Positions 40,785 to 51,107 of a stretch of DNA of 64,000 nt are shown here, piece after piece. How positions within the stretch are numbered: the first letter of the stretch is position 1; each line of letters begins with the position of its first letter. The notes under the pieces were generated by a model. That model ran no database searches and was not told the origin of the DNA. It worked only from the letters and a program-made list of their open reading frames with translations. Source of the DNA: Acidipropionibacterium virtanenii (GTDB lineage Bacteria > Actinomycetota > Actinomycetes > Propionibacteriales > Propionibacteriaceae); assembly GCF_003325455.1 (NCBI RefSeq), contig NZ_CP025198.1, forward strand, positions 2,356,001-2,420,000, read 5' to 3'. A program made the position numbers and the translations under genes.

Positions 40785-42971
40785 TCAGTCCTCGACGTGC
40801 TCGAGCAGCTTGGTCATCAGATCGACAGCGGCCTCCGGAATGTTGGTGCCGGGCGGGTAGATCGCCACGGCGCCGTCATCGCGCAGCTCCTGGAAATCGC
40901 CGGTCGGGATGACGCCGCCGACGACGATCATGATGTCGGAGCGACCCAGCTTCTCCAGCTCCTTGCGCAGCTCGGGCACCAGGGTGAGGTGGCCGGCCGC
41001 CAGCGAGGAGACGCCGACGACGTGGACGTCACCCTCGACCGCCTGCCGAGCGGTCTCCTCAGGGGTCTGGAACAGCGGACCGACGTCGACGTCCATGCCG
41101 AGGTCGGCGTAGGCCGTCGCGACGACCTTCTGACCGCGGTCGTGGCCGTCCTGACCCATCTTGGCGATGAGAATGCGGGGACGACGCCCCTCCTTCTCCT
41201 CGAACTCCTTGACCATCCCCTGGACCTTCTCGGTGGCCTCCGAGGATCCTGCCGCCTTGCTGTACACACCGGAGATTGTATGGATCTGGGCGGTGTAGCG
41301 CCCGAAAACCTTCTCCATCGCGTCGCTCATCTCGCCGAGGGTGGCTCCGGCGCGCCCGGCGTCGATGCACATCTTCAGCAGGTTGCGGTCGGGATCGCTC
41401 GGGTCCGGGTTGCCCGCGGCCCAGGTGAGGTTCTCCAGGGCCTTCTGGGTGGCGGCGTTGTCGCGCTCGCCGCGCAGCGCCTCCAGCTTGGCCTTCTGCT
41501 CGGCCAGCACCTGGGAGTTGTCGACCTTGCGGACCTCGAGGGGCTCGTCCTCGTCGAGCTGGTACTTGTTGACGCCGATGAGGGCCTGACGGCCGGAGTC
41601 CAGACGGGCCTGGGTACGGGCCGCGGCCTCCTCGATGCGCATCTTGGGGATGCCCTTCTCGATGGCCTTGGCCATGCCTCCGGCGGCCTCCACCTCCTGG
41701 ATGTGGGCCCATGCCTTGCGGGCCAGCTCCAGGGTGAGCTTCTCGACGTAGGCCGAACCGCTCCACGGGTCGATGACACGGGTGGTGCCCGACTCCTGCT
41801 GCAGGAACTGCTGGGTGGACCGGGCGATGCGGGCCGAGAAGTCGGTCGGCAGGGCGATGGCCTCGTCCAGCGAGTTGGTGTGCAGCGACTGGGTGTGGCC
41901 CTGGGTGGCGGCCATCGCCTCCACGCAGGTGCGCACCACGTTGTTGTAGACGTCCTGGGCGGTCAGCGACCAGCCGGAGGTCTGCGAGTGCGTCCGCAGG
42001 CTCATCGACTTCGGGTTCTTCGGCCCGAACTGGTGCACCAGCTTGGCCCACAGCATGCGGGCCGCGCGCATCTTGGCGACCTCCATGAAGAAGTTCGTCC
42101 CGATGGCCCAGAAGAAGGACAGTCGCGGAGCGAACTGGTCGACCTTCAGCCCGACGTTCTCGCCGGCGCGGATGTAGTCGACGCCGTCGGCCAGCGTGTA
42201 GGCCATCTCGATGTCGGCGGTGGCCCCGGCCTCCTGCATGTGATAGCCGGAGATCGAGATGGAGTTCCACTTCGGCATGTTCGCGCTGGTGTAGGCGAAG
42301 ATGTCGGCGATGATCCGCATCGAGGGCTGCGGCGGGTAGATGTAGGTGTTACGAACCATGAACTCCTTGAGGATGTCGTTCTGGATCGTCCCGGCGAGCT
42401 GCTCGGGCCTGACGCCCTGCTCCTCGGCGGTCACCACGTAGAGGGCCAGGATCGGCAGCACGGCGCCGTTCATGGTCATCGACACGCTCATCTGGTCCAG
42501 CGGGATGCCCGCGAACAGCTCGCGCATGTCCTTGATGGAGTCCACGGCCACGCCGGCCATGCCGACGTCGCCCCCGACGCGCGGATTGTCAGAGTCGTAG
42601 CCGCGGTGGGTCGGCAGGTCGAAGGCCACCGACAGACCCTTCTGGCCGGCGGCCAGGTTGGCGCGGTAGAAGGCGTTCGACTCCTTGGCCGTGGAGAATC
42701 CGGCGTACTGGCGGATCGTCCAGGGGCGGAAGGCGTACATGGTGGCGTACGGGCCGTGCACGAACGGCGGGATACCCGCGTAGGTGTCCAGCCAGTCCAT
42801 GTCCTGGTAGACGTCCTCGCTGTACAGGTGACCGACCGGAATCTGCTCCGGGGTCATCCACGGCTCCTGCTCGCCGGCCTGGGCGGCCAGCGCGGCGAAG
42901 CGCTCCTGGGCATCGGCGGGCGCCTGCTCGTCTCCCAGGTTGATCGAATCGAAACGGGGCAAGGTGCTCAC
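40785..42971 (-). CDS. mutB: Methylmalonyl-CoA mutase large (alpha) subunit
   Basis: The 728-residue catalytic subunit interconverting succinyl-CoA and (R)-methylmalonyl-CoA, the B12-dependent step of the Wood-Werkman propionate cycle. The TIM-barrel part has [19 protein letters not shown] and [15 protein letters not shown]. The cobalamin domain has the DxHxxG motif, with H610 in [11 protein letters not shown], the same position as the axial ligand in the P. shermanii enzyme. Sequence similarity to that enzyme is very high throughout. The start overlaps the mutA stop by 4 bases. The partner is MutA, and MeaB is the chaperone. Confidence 0.98.
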   Translation of the reverse strand: MSTLPRFDSINLGDEQAPADAQERFAALAAQAGEQEPWMTPEQIPVGHLYSEDVYQDMDWLDTYAGIPPFVHGPYATMYAFRPWTIRQYAGFSTAKESNAFYRANLAAGQKGLSVAFDLPTHRGYDSDNPRVGGDVGMAGVAVDSIKDMRELFAGIPLDQMSVSMTMNGAVLPILALYVVTAEEQGVRPEQLAGTIQNDILKEFMVRNTYIYPPQPSMRIIADIFAYTSANMPKWNSISISGYHMQEAGATADIEMAYTLADGVDYIRAGENVGLKVDQFAPRLSFFWAIGTNFFMEVAKMRAARMLWAKLVHQFGPKNPKSMSLRTHSQTSGWSLTAQDVYNNVVRTCVEAMAATQGHTQSLHTNSLDEAIALPTDFSARIARSTQQFLQQESGTTRVIDPWSGSAYVEKLTLELARKAWAHIQEVEAAGGMAKAIEKGIPKMRIEEAAARTQARLDSGRQALIGVNKYQLDEDEPLEVRKVDNSQVLAEQKAKLEALRGERDNAATQKALENLTWAAGNPDPSDPDRNLLKMCIDAGRAGATLGEMSDAMEKVFGRYTAQIHTISGVYSKAAGSSEATEKVQGMVKEFEEKEGRRPRILIAKMGQDGHDRGQKVVATAYADLGMDVDVGPLFQTPEETARQAVEGDVHVVGVSSLAAGHLTLVPELRKELEKLGRSDIMIVVGGVIPTGDFQELRDDGAVAIYPPGTNIPEAAVDLMTKLLEHVED

Positions 42972-44875
42972 TTGGCAACTCCCAACGTGTCCAGAGTGTC
43001 GGAGAGGGTCGCGACGACGTCCATCCCCATGGCGACACGACCGTCGAAGACCTTCTCGGCCTCGGCGGCTTCATCACCGAATTCCTTGTAGGCGCCTGAC
43101 AGGTAGACCTTCTTGGCGCCGGCCTCCTTGAGAGCCCTGGCGACCTCGAGGCCCTGCTCGGCGTAGACCTTCTTGTTCGAGCAGAGGTCGACGACCGTGG
43201 TCCCGGAGGCCTCGAAGGCGGCGACGATCTCGTCGACGGACCCGCCCTCGACCTCGGGGGTCTCGATGCCGGCGATATGCCACATGGGAGCCGAGAAGCC
43301 TTCACGGGCACCGAAATCGCGCCGGGTGCCCAGACAGACCAGGAACACCTTCGGCTTGTCGGCGGCCTTGGCGGAGCGATCGACGAGGCCCTCGAAGACC
43401 TCGGAGTCGCGGTGCCAGGCCAGTCCCTTGCGCTCGGGGGCGGGCGGGAAGGGTTTGGCCTCCAGCGTCCGCGCCCCGATCATCGGGAACTCGGAGACTG
43501 AGGTGATGGGCTGCTTGCGGGTCGCCAGGCGCTTGGCGCGCTCGGTGTTGAGGGTCGCCAGCTCCTCGGCGACCTTCCCGTCGGCCAGGACCTTCGCGAA
43601 TCCACCGGCGGCCTCGATCTCCTGGAACTTGCTCCAGGCGGCGTCGGCGAGGGTCTTGGTGAGCGACTCGACGTAGAAGGAGCCGCCGGCCGGGTCGTTG
43701 GCCCGTCCGATGTTGCACTCCTCGGCCAGCACGATGCCGGTGTTGCGGGCGATCCTGCGGGTGAACTGGTTCTTCGGCAGCCCGATGGCCGCGTCGAAGG
43801 GCAGCGTGGTGATGGCCTCGGCGCCGCCGACGGCCGCGCTGAAGGTCGAGATGGTGCCGCGCAGGATGTTGACGTAGGGGTCGTCTCGGGTCAGCTCGCG
43901 CCGGCTGGTGACCGCCTGCTGGCGGGCGCCGCGCCTGTCCTCGGGCACCTCGAAGACCTCGCCGATCCGGTTCCACACGGTCCGCAGGGCGCGCAGCCGA
44001 GCGATGGTGAGGAACTGGTCGTGGGTGGCGGTGACCCGGAAGTTGATGGCGTCGAAGGCCTCCTCGGCGGAGACCCCCTGCTCGACCAGGGCGCGCACGT
44101 ACTCGACCGCGGTGGCGATCGACCAGGCCAGCTCGGCGACGTCCCCGGCACCGGCGTTGTGATAGATCGTGCCGTCGGCCACGAAGGCCCGCGCGTTCTT
44201 GTACTTCCTGATCTTCTCGATCCAGCCGGCCAGACCGGAGAGGTCGGCGTCGCCGCCGTTCAGGGCCGCGAGCCCGATCGGGTCGATGCCCAGGTTGAAG
44301 GACAGCTCCTCGGGTTTCAGGTCGGAGGAGGCGTAGACATCGAGGAGGGCATTGGCGGCGGCCTCCTGGTCGTCGCGGCTGGAGACCTCGACCTTGGCCA
44401 GGTTCAGCAGCACGTCCTTGAGGTCGCCGGCGATGTCGGCGGGCCTGATCGCGTCGGCTCCGACGCGCAGCCAGATCGAGGTGACGCCGCGCTCCAGGTC
44501 GGCGACGATGGCCTTCCGGGTGACGTCGGTGTCGGGATCCTCGTGGAGGGCCCGCACGTCCCATGCGTCGGCCGCACCGGTCCTGATGGTGGTGCCGCGG
44601 GTGAAGGGGGCCACGCCGGGTGCGCCGAGCTTCTCGGGAGCGTCGTCCCGGGTGTACATGGGCTCGAACCGGACGCCGTCGACGGTGGTCGGCTCCATGC
44701 GCTTGAGGGACTGCTCGAAGGTGAGCTGCTTGCCCTCGGGACGCCCCCGGTTGAAGACCTTGGCCACCTCCTTCTCCCACTGCTCATGCGTGGGGGCCGG
44801 GAAGACACCGGCCAGGGTGAGCGCCTCGGGAGCTTCGGCCACTGCCGATTCCTCGAGGTTTTCGGGATCAGTCAT
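42968..44875 (-). CDS. mutA: Methylmalonyl-CoA mutase small (beta) subunit
   Basis: The 635-residue non-catalytic subunit of the heterodimeric mutase. It shares the barrel and cobalamin-like domains ([20 protein letters not shown], then PFDAAIGLP) but lacks the DxHxxG cobalamin motif, as in P. shermanii MutA. The C-terminus ends [10 protein letters not shown], almost identical to the P. shermanii ending. I place the start at the ATG 44875 ([10 protein letters not shown]), with GGAG about 9 bases upstream, which gives the family length; the frame is open to 45007 through the leader. A cobalamin riboswitch precedes it, so it is the first gene of a B12-responsive operon. Confidence 0.97.
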   Translation of the reverse strand: MTDPENLEESAVAEAPEALTLAGVFPAPTHEQWEKEVAKVFNRGRPEGKQLTFEQSLKRMEPTTVDGVRFEPMYTRDDAPEKLGAPGVAPFTRGTTIRTGAADAWDVRALHEDPDTDVTRKAIVADLERGVTSIWLRVGADAIRPADIAGDLKDVLLNLAKVEVSSRDDQEAAANALLDVYASSDLKPEELSFNLGIDPIGLAALNGGDADLSGLAGWIEKIRKYKNARAFVADGTIYHNAGAGDVAELAWSIATAVEYVRALVEQGVSAEEAFDAINFRVTATHDQFLTIARLRALRTVWNRIGEVFEVPEDRRGARQQAVTSRRELTRDDPYVNILRGTISTFSAAVGGAEAITTLPFDAAIGLPKNQFTRRIARNTGIVLAEECNIGRANDPAGGSFYVESLTKTLADAAWSKFQEIEAAGGFAKVLADGKVAEELATLNTERAKRLATRKQPITSVSEFPMIGARTLEAKPFPPAPERKGLAWHRDSEVFEGLVDRSAKAADKPKVFLVCLGTRRDFGAREGFSAPMWHIAGIETPEVEGGSVDEIVAAFEASGTTVVDLCSNKKVYAEQGLEVARALKEAGAKKVYLSGAYKEFGDEAAEAEKVFDGRVAMGMDVVATLSDTLDTLGVAK

Positions 44876-44971
44876 ACTCTGCAGACTCCTGCTCCGCTGT
44901 GGATGGATATGTGCCGAAGGCCTCCCCTCGAGGCCCAGGCACCGCATCGCACGCGGCGGTGCGAAGACGCG

Positions 44972-45210
44972 TCGGCAGGTATTCGGACTCATGGGCGTCC
45001 CACCCACCGGGGTCTCCGGTAGGCAGGTCCTACGTCACCGCTTCCCGGGCCTGGACCCAGTGCTGTGATCTCCGTCGGCGTCCCGGACGGGCCGTGACAC
45101 CGGCGGCGATGGTGATGTCGTTCCCATTCACCGCTGCGGGGCAGCGCCGGATTCTCACCGGCTTCCCTCTTGCGGTCGGAGCTGCGGGTGCAACTCCGAC
45201 ACCAACGAGC
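44972..45210 (-). ncRNA. Cobalamin (AdoCbl) riboswitch upstream of mutA
   Basis: On the minus strand the core GGGAAGCCGGTGAGAATCC, then GCGCTGCCCCGCAGCGGTG, matches the B12 aptamer consensus. Further on are CACTGGGTCCAGGCCCGGGAA and the 3' element GAGTCCGAATACCTGCC, also conserved. Downstream, in about 95 bases before the mutA start, GCACCGC/GCGGTGC and GGCCTC/GAGGCC stems can form and may be the expression platform. Ends are approximate. The whole 420-base space 44876-45295 holds only this element and a promoter. Confidence 0.92.
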
Positions 45211-45295
45211 CCATCCTAACGGCAGCCATTCCGGCCGGTGAGGCCGGGGCCGACATGATCATCCGAGTGCACAACCGTGCACGGACCCGGGCCCG

Positions 45296-46261
45296 TCAGC
45301 TCGCACCGGCGCCCGCATCGGTGGCCCGGGCGCCCTGTACCGCGCTCTGCACCGCGCTGTCGATCCAGGCGATGATCTCGGACTCGACCTGACGCCGGTT
45401 CACCTCGTGGAGGATCTCGTGGCGGGCACCCGGATAGAGGACCAGATCGACGCTGCGGACGCCGTTGGCACGCATCCTGCGGGCGACCTGGCGGACCCCT
45501 CGCCCTGCTCCTCCCACCGGATCGGCGGCGCCTGAGAAGATGCCGACCGGCAGACGCGGCGGGATGGCCCGCATCACCTCGACGCTGTTGGCGACCCTCA
45601 TCACCCGCAGCAGCTCTCGGTAGAAGCCGGTGCTGCACACATACCCGCACAGCGGGTCGGCGACGTAGTCGTCAACGGCCCGGGTGTCGCGCGAGAGCCA
45701 GTCGAATTCGGTGCGGGCCGGCATGAAGGCGGCGTTGAAGGGCCCGAACGCCAGCCTGTTCATCAGAGCACTGGGGTGGTCCTCCCCCAGCAATACCGTC
45801 TCGACGTCGGCGACCGCGGCTCCCGCCCCGCCCACCGGTCCCAGTGAACCACCGGTGCCCAGCAGCACCAGGGCCGCCATCTCGCGACCGCGCCGCGCGG
45901 CCATGGTCCGGGCCAGGAACGACCCCATCGAATGTCCCACGAGCACCCAGGGGACACCTGGCAGCTCGCCTCGCACATGGTCGTAGGCCGTCGACATGTC
46001 GTCGAGCAGCTGGTGGTAGCCACGGTCCGGCAGCTGCCCGAGCCTCCCTTCGGCGGCCGCCCTGGGGCCCTGGCCGCGGTGCTCAGCGGCGATGACGAAC
46101 CATCCGTGCTCGACCAGCGCTCCCGCGAACCCGTCATAGCGGGCCGCGTACTCGCACATCCCGGGCACGATCTGGACGATTCCCCTCGGGGCGCCCGCCG
46201 GCTCCCAGACGAGCACATCCAGATCGGCGCCGTCCTCGGCGACCAGGGTGATGCAGTCCAT
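45296..46261 (-). CDS. Alpha/beta hydrolase (monoacylglycerol-lipase-like)
   Basis: A 321-residue serine hydrolase of the alpha/beta fold. The nucleophile elbow is GHSMGS near residue 99, the acid region FSGAADPVGG and the histidine in YPGARHEIL. Sequence style (HGWFVIAAEHRGQGP) resembles lysophospholipase/monoacylglycerol lipase proteins. No signal peptide. The start ATG at 46261 has AAGGAG 6 bases upstream; the longer open frame above it lacks a site. It is a single gene between the riboswitch and the divergent ugd gene. Confidence 0.85.
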   Translation of the reverse strand: MDCITLVAEDGADLDVLVWEPAGAPRGIVQIVPGMCEYAARYDGFAGALVEHGWFVIAAEHRGQGPRAAAEGRLGQLPDRGYHQLLDDMSTAYDHVRGELPGVPWVLVGHSMGSFLARTMAARRGREMAALVLLGTGGSLGPVGGAGAAVADVETVLLGEDHPSALMNRLAFGPFNAAFMPARTEFDWLSRDTRAVDDYVADPLCGYVCSTGFYRELLRVMRVANSVEVMRAIPPRLPVGIFSGAADPVGGAGRGVRQVARRMRANGVRSVDLVLYPGARHEILHEVNRRQVESEIIAWIDSAVQSAVQGARATDAGAGAS

Positions 46262-46370
46262 CGACACTCCTTCTCGCGTCCCCGCGGCCAGTCTAGAGAC
46301 CGAACCGTAGACTGACCGGCGTCCCCGCGCGGGTTCGCGCCGGGGCGGGCGTCGACAGAGGGGATTGTCC

Positions 46371-47537
46371 ATGAGGATCACCGTGGTGGGTCTGGGGTAT
46401 GTCGGCATGGCGATGGCCACGCTGTTGGCCCAGGACCACGAGGTGGTGGCCCTCGACGTCGACGCCGAGCGGGTCGGGCTGGTCAACGATCACCGCACCA
46501 CCGTGGTCGACCCCCTCATCCAGGAGTACCTGACCGGCCACGACCTGGCCCTGACGGCGGTCACCGACCCCGCCGAGGCGATGCGCGGCGCCGACCACGT
46601 GGTGATCGCCACCCCCACCAACTACGACCCCGACCAGAACTACTTCGACACCTCCTCGGTCACCACCGTGATCGACCAGGTGCTCGCCTGGGCACCCGAT
46701 GCCCTGGTGGTCATCAAATCCACCGTGCCGGTCGGATTCACCGACTCGGTGCGCCAGGCCCACCCCGGCCTGGAGGTCGTCTTCTCCCCCGAGTTCCTGC
46801 GCGAGGGACGCGCCCTGGCCGACAACCTCCACCCCTCCCGCATCGTGGTGGGAGGCCGGGGCCCCCGCGCCCGCGCCTTCGCCGACCTGCTGGTGGCCGG
46901 GGCCCTGGACGATGACGTGGAGGTGCTGCTGACCGGATCCACCGAGGCCGAGGCCATCAAACTGTTCGCCAACACCTATCTGGCGATGCGGGTCTCCTTC
47001 TTCAACGAGTTGGACACCTACTCGGCCCGCCGGGGCCTGGACACCCGCCAGATCATCGACGGGGTGTGTCTGGATCCGAGGATCGGGACCCACTACAACA
47101 ATCCGTCCTTCGGCTACGGCGGCTACTGCCTGCCCAAGGACACCCGTCAGCTGCTGGCCAACTACTCCGATGTGCCCCAGACCCTGATCGGGGCGATCGT
47201 GGACTCCAACCGGGTCCGCAAGGACTGGGTGGCCGCCGATATCGTGGCCCGCAACCCGACCCGGGTGGGCGTGTACCGGCTGGTGATGAAGGCCGGCTCC
47301 GACAACTACCGCTCCTCCTCCATCCAGGGGGTGATGAAACGGATCAAGGCCAAGGGCATCGAGGTGATCGTCTACGAGCCCACCTATGACGGCGACGAGT
47401 TCTTCCGGTCGCGGGTCACCGGAGACCTGGAGTCATTCAAGACCGAGTGCGATCTGATCATCACCAACCGGATGTCCCCCGAACTCGCCGACGTCGCCGA
47501 CAAGGTCTACACCAGAGACCTCTTCGGGGCTGATTAA
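46371..47537 (+). CDS. ugd: UDP-glucose/nucleotide-sugar 6-dehydrogenase
   Basis: A 388-residue enzyme oxidising UDP-glucose to UDP-glucuronate in two NAD-linked steps. Motifs: [12 protein letters not shown] at 5-16, KSTVPVGF near 116, SPEFLREG at 139-146, K197 and N201, and the catalytic C253 in [11 protein letters not shown]. It is the short bacterial form. The ATG at 46371 has GGGG 8 bases upstream. No polysaccharide genes lie beside it, so its end product (capsule, exopolysaccharide or glycolipid) is not shown. Confidence 0.93.
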   Translation: MRITVVGLGYVGMAMATLLAQDHEVVALDVDAERVGLVNDHRTTVVDPLIQEYLTGHDLALTAVTDPAEAMRGADHVVIATPTNYDPDQNYFDTSSVTTVIDQVLAWAPDALVVIKSTVPVGFTDSVRQAHPGLEVVFSPEFLREGRALADNLHPSRIVVGGRGPRARAFADLLVAGALDDDVEVLLTGSTEAEAIKLFANTYLAMRVSFFNELDTYSARRGLDTRQIIDGVCLDPRIGTHYNNPSFGYGGYCLPKDTRQLLANYSDVPQTLIGAIVDSNRVRKDWVAADIVARNPTRVGVYRLVMKAGSDNYRSSSIQGVMKRIKAKGIEVIVYEPTYDGDEFFRSRVTGDLESFKTECDLIITNRMSPELADVADKVYTRDLFGAD

Positions 47538-47610
47538 CCAGAGGAGGAGACGACCCCTCCACGGTCGCTTCGCTCCCTTCCACCCCGAGCGGGTCAGGTC
47601 CGTGCCCGCG

Positions 47611-48873
47611 TCACGAGTGGTACTCCCAGATCACGTCCCCGGCCTCGCGGATGACCGCCCAGGGACGGTCGGTGAGGTCGAACTCGGCGATGAGCGGTTC
47701 GACGCCGGGCACCCCGGTCCGGTAGACGTAGCGCTCATTGCTGAGCGCCTCCTTCTCGGTGCGGGCGTCGATGAGCCAGGGATGTCGTCGCCGCAGCCCG
47801 ATCAGTTCCCGGTGGGTCCGCAGCATCTGCGCCCCGAGCTCCATGCCCTGCGGCGAGTCCGGCAGCACCGGCCGGATCTGGTCGTCGCCGCCGACGCGGT
47901 CCTCCTTCACGCCGCGGTAGCCGTACTCGTCGCCGTAGTAGATCGACGGCACGCCCCCGACGGTCATGAGCACCGCCAGGGCCAGCACCGCTCCGTCCTC
48001 GCCCACCTGCGAGGCGATCCGGGTGACGTCGTGGTTGCCGATGAAGGTCATCGGGGGGAAGGCGCTGCCGAACATGTCGTGCCTCTCCAGGGCGTGGTCG
48101 AGCTCGAAGAAGTTCCTGCTGGCGATGCTCGACCAGATGGCCTTCCACAGCTCGTACTGCGTCACGGAGTCCATCCCGGAGGTCGCGACGATTCCCGGGT
48201 AGTCGCCATGGATCACCTCGCCGAAGACCCAGGTGCCAGGATGCTGGGAGCGCACCCGGGGCAGCACCGTGGACCAGAAGGCGGGCGGCACGGCATAGGC
48301 GGCGTCCAGGCGCCACCCGTCGATCCCGCGCGCAGACCAGTGGTTCATGACGTCGGTCACCATCCGGGAGACCTCGGGCTCGTCATGGTTGAGTGCGACG
48401 AGGTCCCCGTGGCCCTCGAAGACGTCGGGCTCGGGTCCGTCGGCGCCCTGGCGCCAGCGGATCATCCGGCCCTGTGGAGTCTCCGGGCCAGCGGCCAGCG
48501 CGTCCTGCACCAGACGGTGGTGCCAGGACACGTGGTTGAACACACCGTCCAGCAGTACCTTGAGCCCGTGCGAATGGGCCGCCGAGACGAGGCTGTCGAG
48601 ATCGGCGCCGTCACCCAGCCTCGGATCCACCCTGTAGTGGTCGAGGGTGTCGTAGCCGTGGCTGCGCGAGGCCAGGACCGGGCCGAGAAGCAGCCCGGAG
48701 CAGCCGAGCTCCTGGATGTGCCCGAGCCAGTGCTCCAGACGCGGCAACCGGTGCTCGACCGGCGCGTCGAGGCCCTGAGGGGTCATCGGCGCCCCGAGTT
48801 GTCCGAGCGGGTAGGTGTGCCAGGCGATGAGGTGTTCGGCCCAGTCAGGACGGGAAGACATGTCTTCCAGCAT
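47611..48873 (-). CDS. GH13 alpha-amylase-family glycosidase
   Basis: A 420-residue glycoside hydrolase of family 13. Conserved regions: LLDGVFNHV (108-115), the nucleophile D190 in GWRLDAA, the acid/base E219 in VFGEVIHG, and the transition-state Asp D282 in FIGNHDVTR. Length is short, with only a small C-terminal domain and no signal peptide, so it is intracellular and likely acts on maltodextrins or another alpha-glucan or alpha-glucoside. The start could be the ATG at 48873 or 48861; neither has an ideal site. Single gene. Confidence 0.9.
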   Translation of the reverse strand: MLEDMSSRPDWAEHLIAWHTYPLGQLGAPMTPQGLDAPVEHRLPRLEHWLGHIQELGCSGLLLGPVLASRSHGYDTLDHYRVDPRLGDGADLDSLVSAAHSHGLKVLLDGVFNHVSWHHRLVQDALAAGPETPQGRMIRWRQGADGPEPDVFEGHGDLVALNHDEPEVSRMVTDVMNHWSARGIDGWRLDAAYAVPPAFWSTVLPRVRSQHPGTWVFGEVIHGDYPGIVATSGMDSVTQYELWKAIWSSIASRNFFELDHALERHDMFGSAFPPMTFIGNHDVTRIASQVGEDGAVLALAVLMTVGGVPSIYYGDEYGYRGVKEDRVGGDDQIRPVLPDSPQGMELGAQMLRTHRELIGLRRRHPWLIDARTEKEALSNERYVYRTGVPGVEPLIAEFDLTDRPWAVIREAGDVIWEYHS

Positions 48874-48921
48874 GTCACGAACCCACCCCGGCCGGGGCCC
48901 GCCGACGTTCCGGGGGACAGA

Positions 48922-50415
48922 TCAGTGACGCGACAGGTCGGCGGTGCGCAGGTCGGCGCGGGGCGCTCCGGTGACCAGACGGTGGCCGAACCAGATCGCC
49001 AGGAAGACCGGGATGCCGACATAGGCCACCACGGCGCCCTGGACGTCGCCGCTGCTGATGGCCCCCCAGCCCTGGCCGAGCACCACGACGATGCACATCG
49101 CGAAGGCCACGATCGGGCCGAGCGGGAACCATCGGGCGCGGAACGGAAGCTCGGACAACTCGTGGCCCTGGGCACGGAAGGCCCGACGGAACTGGAAGTG
49201 GCTCACCGCGATGCCGAGCCAGGCGATGAATCCGCACAGGCTGGAGAGATTCACCAGCCAGGTGTAGGCCTTTCCCTGCCCGAACAGGCTGGTGGCGAAG
49301 CAGGCGGCCCCGACCAGGCTGGTGGCGATCAGCGAGTAGATCGGCACGCCGCGCCGGTTGACGACGGCGAAGATGCCCGGTGCCTTGTGCTCCTTGGCCA
49401 TCGCGTAGAGCATCCGGGTCGAGGCGTAGAGCCCGGAGTTGCCGGCCGAGAGGATCGAGGTGAGGATCACCGCGTTCATGAGCGCGGCCGCGGCGGCGAT
49501 CCCGGCCCTGCGGAGGACGAGGGTGAAGGGGCTGATGGCCACGTCGGTGACGTCGGAGGCCAGCAGGTTCGGATCGGTGTAGGGCAGCAGGAAGCCGATC
49601 ACCGCGATCGCGCCGATGTAGAAGATGAGGATCCGCCAGAAGATCTGGCGGGTTGCCCGGGGAATCGTCCGCTCCGGATTCTTCGACTCCCCCGCGGCCA
49701 CGCCGATCAGTTCGGTGCCCTGGAAGGAGAAGCCGGCGATGAGGAAGACCGAGAGCACTCCGCCGGCCCCATGGACGAAGGGGGCCTCGCCGCGAGTCCA
49801 GTTGGACGGCCCCGGGGAGTGGCCTCCGAGGATCCCGACGATCATCAGGACGCCGACCACCAGGAAGATCACCACTGCGGCGACCTTGATGGCCGCGAAC
49901 CAGAACTCTCCCTCGCCGTAGGCCCGCGCGGAGAGCACGTTGAGGCCGAAGAGCAGCACGATGAACAGCAGGGACCACACCCAGGACGGGGATCCGGGCA
50001 GCCAGTACTGCACGACTATGGCCGCGGCGGCCAGCTCCGCAGCCACGGTGATGGCCCAGTTGAACCAGTAGTTCCAGCCGAGTGCGAATCCGAACGATGG
50101 CGAGACGAAGCGGGTCGCGTAGGTCTCGAAGGCTCCCGGCACCGGAATGTAGGCGCTCATCTCCCCCAGGCTCTGCATCAGCAGGAAGACCATGACGCCG
50201 ATCAGCCCGTAGGCGACCAGCGCGCCTCCGGGACCGGCCTGGTGGATCGTGGCCCCCGAGGCCACGAAGAGCCCGGTGCCGATCGCCCCTCCGATGGCGA
50301 TCATGTTCATATGCCGGGCCTCGAGGCCCCGCCGGAGGCCCGGCGAGGCCTCGGTGGGCGTCTGTCCGCCGTCGGCCGAGGAGCCGGCATGGGTGGCCTG
50401 GGTGTCCGTTGACAA
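48922..50415 (-). CDS. Amino-acid permease (APC superfamily, AAT/LysP-like)
   Basis: A 497-residue permease with 12 hydrophobic helices. The first-helix signature HMNMIAIGGAIGTGLFVASGATI and the helix-3 region MQSLGEMSAYIPVPGAFETYATRF are typical of the AAT family (lysine, aromatic or branched amino acids). SFQGTELIGVAAGESKNP in helix 6 resembles lysine-specific permeases. The N-terminal 30 residues are polar and cytoplasmic. Substrate uncertain. It stands alone between GH13 and tpx. Confidence 0.9.
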   Translation of the reverse strand: MSTDTQATHAGSSADGGQTPTEASPGLRRGLEARHMNMIAIGGAIGTGLFVASGATIHQAGPGGALVAYGLIGVMVFLLMQSLGEMSAYIPVPGAFETYATRFVSPSFGFALGWNYWFNWAITVAAELAAAAIVVQYWLPGSPSWVWSLLFIVLLFGLNVLSARAYGEGEFWFAAIKVAAVVIFLVVGVLMIVGILGGHSPGPSNWTRGEAPFVHGAGGVLSVFLIAGFSFQGTELIGVAAGESKNPERTIPRATRQIFWRILIFYIGAIAVIGFLLPYTDPNLLASDVTDVAISPFTLVLRRAGIAAAAALMNAVILTSILSAGNSGLYASTRMLYAMAKEHKAPGIFAVVNRRGVPIYSLIATSLVGAACFATSLFGQGKAYTWLVNLSSLCGFIAWLGIAVSHFQFRRAFRAQGHELSELPFRARWFPLGPIVAFAMCIVVVLGQGWGAISSGDVQGAVVAYVGIPVFLAIWFGHRLVTGAPRADLRTADLSRH

Positions 50416-50501
50416 GTGCGTGCTCCTTCCGCGCCGCCACTCGACGGCCCAGCGCCCTATTCAACGCCCCCTCGTTACGAGAGGCCACCCGGTCCCGGCT
50501 C

Positions 50502-51005
50502 TCAGGCCTTCTCGGCGGCCTCCAGGGCCGATGCGTAGTCGGGTTCGGTGGTGATCTCGGGAACCAGCTCGGTGTAGACGACCTTGCCGGAGGCGTCGGT
50601 GACGACCACGGCGCGGGCCAGCAGTCCGGCCATCGGGCCATCGGCCTGGGTGACGCCGAAATCCTCGCCGAAGCTGGAGCGGAAGGCGGAGGCGACCGTC
50701 ACGTTGCTGATCCCCTCGGCTCCGCAGAAGCGGCCCTGTGCGAATGGCAGATCCTTCGACACGCAGACCACAGTGGTGTCGTCGAGCCCGGCGGCCTCCT
50801 GGTTGAAGGTGCGGACGCTGGCCGCACACACGCCGGTGTCGACGCTCGGGAAGATGTTGAAGATGACTTTCCTGCCGGCCAGCGCGTCGCTGGTCACGTC
50901 ACCGAGGTCGTTTCCGGCGAGGGTGATGGAGGGCACGGTGGAGCCGACCGCGGGCAGCTCTCCGACGGTGTGGACGGGATTTCCCTTGAAATTCGTTGTG
51001 GCCAT
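50502..51005 (-). CDS. tpx: Thiol peroxidase (Tpx)
   Basis: A 167-residue atypical 2-Cys peroxiredoxin that reduces hydroperoxides using thioredoxin. The peroxidatic cysteine is C60 in [17 protein letters not shown] and the resolving cysteine is C94 in GRFCGAEG, matching C61 and C95 of the E. coli enzyme. Full length. Cytoplasmic. It is a single gene, separated from the upstream reductase by a hairpin. Confidence 0.97.
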   Translation of the reverse strand: MATTNFKGNPVHTVGELPAVGSTVPSITLAGNDLGDVTSDALAGRKVIFNIFPSVDTGVCAASVRTFNQEAAGLDDTTVVCVSKDLPFAQGRFCGAEGISNVTVASAFRSSFGEDFGVTQADGPMAGLLARAVVVTDASGKVVYTELVPEITTEPDYASALEAAEKA

Positions 51006-51062
51006 GCCGCAATTCTTGTGGCGCCGACCGTGCTCGGCAACAACTTGCGCCGCAGACGAACA

Positions 51063-51092
51063 GCGCGGCGGGGCCGCAGGGCCCCGCCGCGC
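51063..51092 (-). terminator. 13-bp hairpin after aldo/keto reductase
   Basis: A perfect stem GCGCGGCGGGGCC with a GCAG loop, about 16 bases past the aldo/keto reductase stop on the minus strand and before the tpx gene. Confidence 0.65.
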
Positions 51093-51107
51093 CGCGCTCG
51101 GGATGTG

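Noticed and set aside
40770-43091. Open frame of 773 codons on the plus strand
   Set aside because: Antisense to mutB, which is firmly identified.
44899-45219. Short plus-strand frames in the mutA leader
   Set aside because: The region is explained by the cobalamin riboswitch on the minus strand; no ribosome sites or protein features.
47602-50412. Open frame of 936 codons on the plus strand
   Set aside because: Antisense shadow of the GH13 and amino-acid permease genes, with an Asp/Gly/His/Arg-biased translation typical of such shadows.
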